Both the position numbers and the translations under genes were made by a program. Shown here piece by piece: positions 1-5,328 of a DNA stretch of 6,233 nt. Position 1 is the first letter of the stretch. Each line of letters opens with the position of its first letter. Source of the stretch: Treponema sp. (GTDB lineage Bacteria; Spirochaetota; Spirochaetia; Treponematales; Treponemataceae). Where the stretch lies: positions 1 to 6,233 of the forward strand of contig JAILNT010000167.1 of assembly GCA_024691265.1 (NCBI GenBank), written 5' to 3'. The notes beneath the pieces were generated by a model. The model did not search any database and was not told the origin of the DNA. It worked only from the letters and a program-made list of their open reading frames with translations.

Positions 1-816
1 CCTCCAAGCATGATTTTTGCAAGCTATGCAGGCTATACATTCAACGACTTTTTTATCCATGACGGACGTCTTTCAATCTTTTTTATAATACAGACAGGTC
101 TTATCACAGGCTGTATCTTCTTTTATTTTATTTTCTCAAGATTTAAAGGAAAAACAGCAATCGAAAGAGAAAAAATTATTTCCATAGTTCCATTATATCT
201 TCTTCTTGCTTTAATATTTGGGCTTGCCATTATATCTTTCATAAAAATTGATTTTGAATACCTTTCAGGTCTTTTTGTAATTGTATTGGCAATCATAGGT
301 CTTATCTGGTACATGAAAAGCCAGAAAAAGAGTAAAAATGAAACATTGGAACTTGTAAAAGGCTTAGACTGGGAAACAATTGCATTTCTTATAGGAATTT
401 TCATTATTGTAGGTGCTATAAGTGAAACAGGACTTTTAAAAGACCTTGCAAATTTCTTAGCAACACTTACAGGTGGAAATAAATTTGCAGGCTTTATATT
501 GATATTGATTGTATCAGTTGTAATATCAGGATTTGTAGACAATGTTCCATACATCATAGCAATGCTTCCTGTAGCTGCAAGCCTTGCAAAATCTATGGGT
601 ATAAACGGAGAATTATACATGTTTGCTCTGCTTATAGGTTCTTGTCTTGGAGGAAACCTATCTCCTTATGGAGCAAGTGCAAATGTAGTTGCTATGGGAC
701 TTGTAAAGAAAGAAGGCTATCCAATGAACTTCATTTCATGGCTTAAACTTGGTGGTTCATTTACAATTCTAACAACAACAGCTGCAGCTATAGTCTTATA
801 TTTGATTTGGGCATAA
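1..816 (+). CDS. ArsB/NhaD-type (SLC13-like) ion permease, 3' part
   Basis: Partial gene: the frame is open from base 1, reading Pro-Pro-Ser before the ATG at 10. The resulting PPSMIFASYAG matches the conserved 'GDPPS/N-M-I' segment inside this family, so the ATG at 10 is internal and the true start is upstream. The visible 271 residues are an integral membrane protein. Numbering from the ATG at 10, hydrophobic segments lie near residues 22-43, 56-78, 84-102, 122-142, 158-176, 178-195, 202-214 and 248-267. Family-typical motifs are GLDWETIAFLIGIF (118-131), SGFVDNVPYIIAMLP (173-187) and GSCLGGNLSPYGASANVVA (210-228), the last two being the pore-like re-entrant signatures of ArsB/NhaD and SLC13 transporters. 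It should move an anion, or Na+ in exchange for H+, across the inner membrane. The substrate cannot be read from sequence; arsenite export is not implied, since no ars genes are seen. The gene ends just before a strong terminator. Confidence 0.88.
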   Translation, partial: PPSMIFASYAGYTFNDFFIHDGRLSIFFIIQTGLITGCIFFYFIFSRFKGKTAIEREKIISIVPLYLLLALIFGLAIISFIKIDFEYLSGLFVIVLAIIGLIWYMKSQKKSKNETLELVKGLDWETIAFLIGIFIIVGAISETGLLKDLANFLATLTGGNKFAGFILILIVSVVISGFVDNVPYIIAMLPVAASLAKSMGINGELYMFALLIGSCLGGNLSPYGASANVVAMGLVKKEGYPMNFISWLKLGGSFTILTTTAAAIVLYLIWA

Positions 817-836
817 TATAAATTCCCCATAAAAAG

Positions 837-866
837 AAAAGCCGCATGCTAATTCATGCGGCTTTT
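837..866. terminator. Bidirectional intrinsic terminator between convergent genes
   Basis: The sequence gccgcatg at 841-848 pairs perfectly with catgcggc at 855-862 around a 6-base loop (ctaatt). The stem is prolonged by AAAA (837-840) against TTTT (863-866). The plus strand continues with six T in a row (863-868). The minus strand reads TTTTCTTTTT after the stem. It lies 20 bases after the permease stop and 76 bases beyond the stop of the minus-strand gene at 943, so it probably ends transcription from both sides. Confidence 0.9.
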
Positions 867-942
867 TTGGGATTAATTAGAAATACCAAAAGCTATACTC
901 CATAAAAAATCCTAAAATAAAACAAAGAACAATATAAGAAAT

Positions 943-1341
943 CTATACAACTAGTGAAAATACTGCACCAGTAAGAGGCAAGGCTCCTGTAAGCCCATAA
1001 GGCATAACTGCAGCACTTTTCAAGGCTTCCTTTACTTGCCCTTGAACATGAGAAATCATGGAATCAAGCTGATTATCAGACAAAGTCTGAATAGCGTCTG
1101 GGTCAACTTGTTTCATATCACTTCCATTTACTGTAAGCAAACGGTCAATAAGTGTGTTCAAGATACTGAGTTTGTTTACAGGAATACCCCGCTGATTGCG
1201 TGCAGCTGCAACTCCTGAGACGTGGTCAAATTGTGCGTAACCAACAACATTAGGATTTACTGGTACGTACAGCTTCCCTGTTGAACCCTGCATTAAATTG
1301 CTATATGAAGAAGGATTCATCGGGCCTAGCATAGTAATCAT
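943..1341 (-). CDS. Conserved-looking small protein of unknown function (132 aa)
   Basis: I cannot assign a function. The reading frame is credible: the ATG at 1341 has AGGGGG at 1353-1348, six bases upstream, a promoter-like pair lies further upstream, and a terminator lies downstream. The protein is soluble, with no signal peptide and no transmembrane span. It opens with a Gly/Pro/Asn-rich stretch (LGPMNPSSYSN, 5-15), then a short beta-like part, YVPVNPNVVGYAQFDHVSGV (25-44). Two amphipathic helices follow, about 55-72 (VNKLSILNTLIDRLL) and 81-112 (separated by a short polar loop). The tail, 113-132, is rich in Gly, Ala, Pro and Leu and ends FSLVV. This pattern of helical core and non-charged ends resembles small structural or adaptor proteins, but that is only inference. 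Base composition looks somewhat more GC-rich than its neighbours. A downstream start at Met4 (1332) is possible but fits the ribosome binding site less well. Confidence 0.75.
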   Translation of the reverse strand: MITMLGPMNPSSYSNLMQGSTGKLYVPVNPNVVGYAQFDHVSGVAAARNQRGIPVNKLSILNTLIDRLLTVNGSDMKQVDPDAIQTLSDNQLDSMISHVQGQVKEALKSAAVMPYGLTGALPLTGAVFSLVV

Positions 1342-1347
1342 ATCATG

Positions 1348-1353
1348 CCCCCT
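1348..1353 (-). promoter_or_regulatory. Ribosome binding site of the 132-aa gene
   Basis: The minus strand reads AGGGGG followed by CATGAT and then the ATG at 1341, a spacing of six bases. A second ATG two bases after the purine run (at 1346) is out of frame and hits TGA as its third codon, so the site supports the start at 1341. Confidence 0.65.
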
Positions 1354-1374
1354 GTCAAAATACTTTTTTTAGAT

Positions 1375-1406
1375 AAATATGGTATCCCACCCTATCTACC
1401 ATATTT
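1375..1406. repeat. 10-bp perfect inverted repeat in the leader of the 132-aa gene
   Basis: AAATATGGTA (1375-1384) and TACCATATTT (1397-1406) are exact inverted copies separated by 12 bases. The repeat lies 33 bases upstream of the start codon at 1341 and downstream of the proposed promoter, so it would be in the mRNA leader. It is not followed by a T tract on either strand, so it does not look like a terminator. It could be an operator for a dimeric regulator or an mRNA hairpin that stabilises the leader. Confidence 0.6.
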
Positions 1407-1460
1407 CTTTCCTTGAATTTATATCGGAGAATCTAAAAGAAAGTTAATAATAATCTTGCG

Positions 1461-1490
1461 ATTTTAAAGAGCGAATTTTATAATTTTCAA
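1461..1490 (-). promoter_or_regulatory. Candidate sigma-70 promoter of the 132-aa gene
   Basis: On the minus strand, TTGAAA (1490-1485, five of six to the -35 consensus) is followed after 18 bases by TAAAAT (1466-1461, five of six to the -10 consensus). Transcription would start near 1454, giving a leader of about 112 bases that contains the inverted repeat at 1375-1406. The region is AT-rich, so chance matches are possible. The rest of the 1342-1521 gap holds no reading frame that I can support. Confidence 0.45.
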
Positions 1491-1521
1491 GAATTTATAT
1501 GATTTTGGAGATAAAAAAATA

Positions 1522-1550
1522 AAGGGCAAAATCACTAAGATTTCACCCTT
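1522..1550 (-). terminator. Intrinsic terminator of the aminotransferase-lipoprotein operon
   Basis: Read on the minus strand, AAGGGTGAAATC (1550-1539) pairs with GATTTTGCCCTT (1533-1522) as a 12-bp stem with two G-U wobbles and a 5-base loop. It is followed by TATTTTTTTAT. It begins 15 bases after the stop codon of the lipoprotein gene, so it is well placed to end this operon and to insulate the 132-aa gene downstream. The plus strand has A, not T, after the stem, so it works in one direction only. Confidence 0.88.
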
Positions 1551-1565
1551 AAAAAAACATAAAAT

Positions 1566-2891
1566 TTAATAATTTTGCTTAGTCCAGTTATCAAGTCGTT
1601 CTGAAAGTGAAATTACTTTTTGTTCAGAACTTTCTGACTGTTCATTATTCTTTTCATTTGGAATTTCATAAGCAGAAGCTTCCTCCAAATATGGAATAAT
1701 AACTTTTTCTTTTATTGTACTCCACCTAGGTGGCAAAATAGTTTTAGTTTCAAGATATTCAGCAAGAGGAAGATTTCCTAAAAGTAATTTATATTTCAAA
1801 GGAAAATCTTTTTCAGTTACATTCTTTATAGAAGAAAAACCACCTGCAATACCAAATACAACAGAATTGAGTTTTACATCTTTATCACGCTCAAGAATCT
1901 TTTTTTGAGATTCTTCATTCATAAACCATACAATAAATTTTTCAGCAGCAGCAGAGTTATACGAATGTTTATATATACCCATAGAAACAAGTGTATCTGC
2001 CACAGGAATTTTGTGATTTTGATGAATCCACCTGAAGTCTACATTCTGAAGTTGTTCTTCACTAAGAGAAAAAAGCTCATCACTTTTAACATAAGCAAAC
2101 AAACATCTATCTGAAGTAATCTGTTTATACTTAGGAGTAAAAAGATATTTAAATTCAAAATCTCTTTCTGATGAGGTATTTCCGTTTTTATCTCTTGTCC
2201 ATGCTTTTAAATAATCAAGGCTTTCTTTCAAGCATTTCTCATTCCATGTAAATTCCTTTTGCTTCTGCATATAAGAAGTTCCCATGAGCATAGTAACAAG
2301 ATACATAAAATCAGGTTCCCAGCTTGGAGCAAATCCCATAGCAGTAAAAGCACCCTGCTTATTTTTAGCATTATATAAACCTGCAATATCTCTTATCTGG
2401 TCAATAGAAAGCATGTAAGTATCATTTATCAGGCTACTCTGCTTCATGGAAAACATTATAGCGGGAATATTAAAACTTACAGGAAGAAGATATTGTTCAT
2501 CATCAGATTTACCTGCTTCAAGCAGATTTTGATAAAAACTTGAAGCTTCAAGCTGTCTTTCTGTAAAAAGAAAATCAAGAGAATGGAAATCTTTTCTGGT
2601 TCTCTCATTTTTCAGATAAGTACCTATAACAATATCAGGAGGAGTTTCATCATGAATTGATTCCAAAGCTTCTGAAGGATTTTGCTTATAGACAACAACA
2701 GCCTTACAGTCATCATGAGTCAAATTAAACAGTTCAGTATAAGAAGCAAATTCTGTTTTATTTGTCCAGATAACCAAAGGCTTTTCTACTATTATATTAG
2801 CTGTGTTAGACTTGCCACAACCTGAAAGTAAAAAAGATACTTCCAGGAGTGCAAAGCCAGAAATAAAGGATTTAAGTGCGGAATTACGCAC
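1566..2891 (-). CDS. Extracellular solute-binding-type lipoprotein (ABC transporter family 1/8)
   Basis: A 441-residue protein from a GTG start at 2891. The frame is open further upstream to an ATG at 2969, but that start would bury the signal peptide behind 26 extra residues inside the preceding gene. The GTG has GGAGG nine bases upstream, and it places a type II signal peptide right at the N terminus: short basic n-region (VRNSALK), hydrophobic stretch 9-22, lipobox LLSGC with lipidated Cys25. The mature part has the look of periplasmic solute-binding proteins: PLVIWTNKTEFASYTELFN (38-56) as the first strand and helix, PPDIVIGTYLKN (84-95), PVSFNIPAIMFS (137-148), PVADTLVSMGIYKHS (296-310), and AAAEKFIVWFMNEESQKKIL (314-333), the usual late helix of sugar-binding members. 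A polar low-complexity linker (411-425) precedes the last helix. It probably sits on the outer face of the inner membrane and binds a small solute, but the ligand is unreadable. No permease or ABC ATPase gene is adjacent. It is co-transcribed with the aminotransferase. Confidence 0.83.
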   Translation of the reverse strand: MRNSALKSFISGFALLEVSFLLSGCGKSNTANIIVEKPLVIWTNKTEFASYTELFNLTHDDCKAVVVYKQNPSEALESIHDETPPDIVIGTYLKNERTRKDFHSLDFLFTERQLEASSFYQNLLEAGKSDDEQYLLPVSFNIPAIMFSMKQSSLINDTYMLSIDQIRDIAGLYNAKNKQGAFTAMGFAPSWEPDFMYLVTMLMGTSYMQKQKEFTWNEKCLKESLDYLKAWTRDKNGNTSSERDFEFKYLFTPKYKQITSDRCLFAYVKSDELFSLSEEQLQNVDFRWIHQNHKIPVADTLVSMGIYKHSYNSAAAEKFIVWFMNEESQKKILERDKDVKLNSVVFGIAGGFSSIKNVTEKDFPLKYKLLLGNLPLAEYLETKTILPPRWSTIKEKVIIPYLEEASAYEIPNEKNNEQSESSEQKVISLSERLDNWTKQNY

Positions 2892-4179
2892 GCGACAATT
2901 CCTCCGCGGTTTTATAGATAGCACTATATACACTTTCGATTTTTTCCTCATCAAGAGATGAGAATGCAACTCTAAGTGTAGAAGCGTCTATTGCTATTGT
3001 GCCGATTCCTTGATTATTTAGCAAGTCTTGTCTTAATAATTCTGCGTTAACTTTATTCAAATGGAATGACATAAAATAACCAGAATTATATGGCAAAGGA
3101 TATAAAGCATCACTTTCATGACTGTCTGTAAACTTTCTTACAAGCTTATATCTTCTTTCCAGCATCTTTCTGAAATTAAGTTTCTGAGCATTAATTTCGG
3201 GATTTTTATAAGCCTGAAGAAGCAAACTCTGAGGAACTGTTGAAGCACAACTTACAGAAGAACGGATAACACCCATCAACTTCTTTATAAGTGCATCATA
3301 ATTCTTTTCATCAAGACCTTTCCCAGCAAATGTAAGGAAACCACATCTAAAGCCCCAAACAAAATCTTCCTTTGTAGGACCATCAATTTTTACGGCAAAT
3401 ACATTTTCATGGAGGTCTGCAAGATAGGCAAATAACGACTGCTTTTCAATATTTTCTTCATAAGCAAGTCCAAAGTAAGCATCATCACACCAGACCATAA
3501 CTTTTACGCCGCTTTCAGCAATATCTTTTATAATTTTTACAATAGAAGCAGCTTCATCTACAGTAGGACTATATCCGCTAGGATTCTGAGGAAAATTAAG
3601 AATTACCCTTACAGAACCTTTTTTAGCTTCTTCTTTCATAGCTTCTTCAAAAGCTTTCAGATTAAAGCCATTTTCATTGAACATCTCAAACTGCTTATAT
3701 GAAGCATTTCTTCTTGCTTCAACAACTAAACAGTAATTATCCCAGGAAGGATTACCTGCTAAAAGAGTATCTTTTTCCCCAAGGAATAAATCTGACAGAT
3801 AAGAAATGCCGGCAGTAAGTCCTGGCACAAGAACAGGCAGAGAAATATTTTTTCCTTTTAATAAAGGATTTTTCAAAAGAATCTGCTCTTTCCATGCATT
3901 CCTCAAGTCTGGATTTCCAGCCGTAGGAGCATAAGCTACGAGTTCACGAGGAGAAAGTTCAGAAACTTTTTCCTGTATCGCAGGCAAGATAACAGGTGTA
4001 CCATTTGCAACTGTCATACCAATAGTTGCATTTGCAGTTTTGCCTTTTTTTCTTGCTTCTGCACTTTGTGCTATTATTCCCTTTGGAAAGTACATACGTA
4101 CACCCAAATCAGATAACAAGCTGCCAGGAGTAGTTCCTTCAAGTGCAGCGTTCAATTCTTGTGCTAAAGGATTTATCAT
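2884..4179 (-). CDS. PLP-dependent class I/II aminotransferase
   Basis: A 431-residue fold-type I PLP enzyme from the ATG at 4179. The frame stays open to 4272, but the extra 31 residues look like translated promoter DNA, and a near-consensus promoter overlaps them. Visible signatures: YAPTAGNPDLR (83-93), the substrate and cofactor entry region; NPSWDNY (143-149), whose Trp would stack on the PLP ring; LNFPQNPSGY (194-203), the NPxNPTG-like loop with Asn195; CDDAYFGL (231-238), Asp and Tyr contacting the pyridine nitrogen and O3'; GPTKEDFVWGFR (267-278), with Schiff-base Lys270 and the phosphate-binding Arg278 at the canonical +8 distance; LRVAFSS (402-408), whose Arg403 should hold the substrate carboxylate. 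It should act in the cytoplasm, moving an amino group between an amino acid and a 2-oxo acid. Aspartate-, aromatic- or alanine-type activity cannot be told apart here. It is the first gene of a two-gene operon and is divergent from the MoxR operon. Confidence 0.9.
   Translation of the reverse strand: MINPLAQELNAALEGTTPGSLLSDLGVRMYFPKGIIAQSAEARKKGKTANATIGMTVANGTPVILPAIQEKVSELSPRELVAYAPTAGNPDLRNAWKEQILLKNPLLKGKNISLPVLVPGLTAGISYLSDLFLGEKDTLLAGNPSWDNYCLVVEARRNASYKQFEMFNENGFNLKAFEEAMKEEAKKGSVRVILNFPQNPSGYSPTVDEAASIVKIIKDIAESGVKVMVWCDDAYFGLAYEENIEKQSLFAYLADLHENVFAVKIDGPTKEDFVWGFRCGFLTFAGKGLDEKNYDALIKKLMGVIRSSVSCASTVPQSLLLQAYKNPEINAQKLNFRKMLERRYKLVRKFTDSHESDALYPLPYNSGYFMSFHLNKVNAELLRQDLLNNQGIGTIAIDASTLRVAFSSLDEEKIESVYSAIYKTAEELSRA
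2901..2905 (-). promoter_or_regulatory. Ribosome binding site deciding the lipoprotein GTG start
   Basis: GGAGG on the minus strand lies nine bases before the GTG at 2891, inside the last codons of the aminotransferase gene. The junction reads GTGCGTAA, so the start codon of one gene overlaps the end of the other by 8 bases, which suggests translational coupling. Confidence 0.75.
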
Positions 4180-4189
4180 GATACGATAC

Positions 4190-4218
4190 ATTATTCTGAA
4201 ACTGTGCATGAGTGTCAA
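4190..4218 (-). promoter_or_regulatory. Strong sigma-70-type promoter of the aminotransferase operon
   Basis: On the minus strand a perfect TTGACA (4218-4213) is followed after the ideal 17 bases by AATAAT (4195-4190, five of six). Transcription would begin near 4182-4183, only three or four bases before the ATG at 4179, and no purine-rich ribosome binding site precedes that ATG. The message would therefore be essentially leaderless. The ATG at 4191 overlaps the -10 box and would not be transcribed from this promoter. Confidence 0.65.
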
Positions 4219-4228
4219 TAAAAGAATC

Positions 4229-4272
4229 GTATATTTATGCATTTTTAACAAATTATTGGTATATTTAAGCAT
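4229..4272. repeat. Pair of 14-bp direct repeats between divergent operons
   Basis: GTATATTTATGCAT (4229-4242) and GTATATTTAAGCAT (4259-4272) match at 13 of 14 positions and are spaced 30 bp start to start, close to three helical turns, so both would face the same side of the DNA. They sit between the two divergent promoters. The second copy contains the proposed -10 of the MoxR operon. They could be paired binding sites for a regulator of one or both operons. Confidence 0.55.
4257..4265 (+). promoter_or_regulatory. Candidate extended -10 promoter of the MoxR operon
   Basis: TGG-TATATT (4257-4265) fits the TGn-TATAAT extended -10 pattern (five of six in the hexamer). No convincing -35 lies 16-18 bases upstream, which extended -10 promoters can tolerate. 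Transcription would begin near 4272, giving a leader of about 32 bases. The element overlaps the second direct repeat. Confidence 0.4.
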
Positions 4273-4287
4273 GCATTGTAAAAAAAA

Positions 4288-4296
4288 GGAGTGAGG
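4288..4296 (+). promoter_or_regulatory. Ribosome binding site of the MoxR-family gene
   Basis: GGAGTGAGG holds two purine-rich cores. GAGG at 4293-4296 lies seven bases before the ATG at 4304, and GGAG at 4288-4291 lies twelve bases before it. The nearer core gives the normal spacing and supports this start. Confidence 0.7.
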
Positions 4297-4303
4297 TTCT
4301 TAA

Positions 4304-5293
4304 ATGGAAATAAAACATTCTGATTTAGATGAATGTCGTGATTTAATAAATCTATGTAGGAAAGAAGTTGCAAAAAGACTTGTAGGACAAAGTCAGGTTG
4401 TAGATGGAATTATTACAGCCCTTATAGCTGGCGGTCATGTATTATTAGAAGGCGTTCCAGGTTTAGCAAAGACACTTGCAGTAAAAACATTCGCAGACAT
4501 ATCAGGACTTTCATTCAAAAGAGTTCAATTTACTCCAGACTTATTACCTGCTGATATAAGCGGAACTTTAATCTATGAACAAGAAACAGGAAGATTTTCA
4601 GTAAGAAAAGGACCTGTATTTGCAAACATAGTTTTAGCAGATGAAATAAACAGAGCCCCTGCAAAAGTTCAGTCAGCCTTATTGGAAGCTATGGCAGAAC
4701 ATCAAGTTACAATAGGAGAACACTCTTATCCTCTCCCGGAGCCATTTTTTGTACTTGCAACACAAAATCCTATAGAACAGGAAGGAACTTACGGACTTCC
4801 AGAAGCCGAGCTTGATAGATTCTTGCTTAAAGTAACTGTAGATTATCCAAGTCCACAAGAAGAAGTTGAAATTATAAAGACAGAAGGTCGCTCTCCATTT
4901 GTAGCTGTAGAAAAAGTTTTTTCTGCTGAAAAATTACAAAAATGCAGAAATATAGTTGATACAATAGTTTGTGACCAAAAGATAATCGAATATATTGTTT
5001 CTATAATAAGGGTAACTCGTCCTGTAATTTCAACAGAGCATAAAGACAGAAGAAATGATATAACAAGATACATTTCATTTGGAGCATCTCCTCGTTCTGG
5101 AATAGCATTAGAAAGATGTGCAAAGGTACATGCCCTTTTTGATGGTCGGTCTTTCGTATTGCCTGATGATGTAAAAGCTGTAGCTCATGAAGTTCTAAGA
5201 CACAGACTTGTACTTTCATATGAAGCTTCTGCAGATGGAATTAGTGCAGACGCAATTATCACAAAAATTCTATCACTTCTTACAGTTCCTTGA
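4304..5293 (+). CDS. MoxR-family AAA+ ATPase
   Basis: A full-length 329-residue MoxR ATPase. Order of motifs: the early helix KRLVGQSQVVDGIITAL (24-40); Walker A GVPGLAKT (50-57) with Lys56; VQFTPDLLPADISG (74-87), the hallmark MoxR segment after Walker A; Walker B IVLADEINRA (109-118) with Asp113 and Glu114; sensor 1 LATQNP (151-156); arginine-finger region LPEAELDRF (165-173) with Arg172; sensor 2 FGASPRSG (259-266) with Arg264; and the C-terminal lid with LPDDVKAVAHEVLRHRL (286-302). All catalytic residues are present. Members form hexameric rings in the cytoplasm and act as chaperone-like remodelling factors for partner proteins carrying vWA domains. Here the partner gene follows 35 bases downstream, so both should be in one operon. 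The client in this organism is unknown. Confidence 0.96.
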   Translation: MEIKHSDLDECRDLINLCRKEVAKRLVGQSQVVDGIITALIAGGHVLLEGVPGLAKTLAVKTFADISGLSFKRVQFTPDLLPADISGTLIYEQETGRFSVRKGPVFANIVLADEINRAPAKVQSALLEAMAEHQVTIGEHSYPLPEPFFVLATQNPIEQEGTYGLPEAELDRFLLKVTVDYPSPQEEVEIIKTEGRSPFVAVEKVFSAEKLQKCRNIVDTIVCDQKIIEYIVSIIRVTRPVISTEHKDRRNDITRYISFGASPRSGIALERCAKVHALFDGRSFVLPDDVKAVAHEVLRHRLVLSYEASADGISADAIITKILSLLTVP

Positions 5294-5308
5294 AAAAAAT
5301 AAAACTGA

Positions 5309-5316
5309 GAGAGGGG
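5309..5316 (+). promoter_or_regulatory. Ribosome binding site of the DUF58 gene, long spacing
   Basis: GAGAGGGG (5309-5316) is the only purine-rich stretch in the 35-base gap after the MoxR stop. It ends 12 bases before the ATG at 5329, longer than usual. No in-frame ATG, GTG or TTG lies closer to it (an in-frame TAA at 5323 blocks extension), so the start at 5329 stands. Confidence 0.5.
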
Positions 5317-5328
5317 TTTATATAAACT

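Noticed and set aside
123..620. 165-codon open frame on the minus strand opposite the permease
   Set aside because: It is the antisense shadow of a gene with clear membrane-transporter motifs; its translation has no recognisable domain and no ribosome binding site was evident.
1..816. Arsenite efflux pump identity for the permease
   Set aside because: Only superfamily motifs are visible, and no arsenic regulator or reductase gene is present in the window.
1353..1358. TTGACA on the minus strand just before the 132-aa gene
   Set aside because: It overlaps the ribosome binding site, and a -10 at 16-18 bases would fall inside the coding region with no match to TATAAT.
2892..2969. N-terminal extension of the lipoprotein to an ATG at 2969
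   Set aside because: It would lie inside the aminotransferase gene and place 26 basic and mixed residues before the signal peptide; the GTG at 2891 has a strong GGAGG at good spacing.
4180..4272. N-terminal extension of the aminotransferase to an ATG at 4272
   Set aside because: The extra 31 residues are encoded by promoter-like DNA and the repeats, show no family similarity, and the family N terminus fits the ATG at 4179.
4843..5219. Two overlapping minus-strand open frames within the MoxR gene
   Set aside because: Both are opposite a fully conserved ATPase domain and have no family features.
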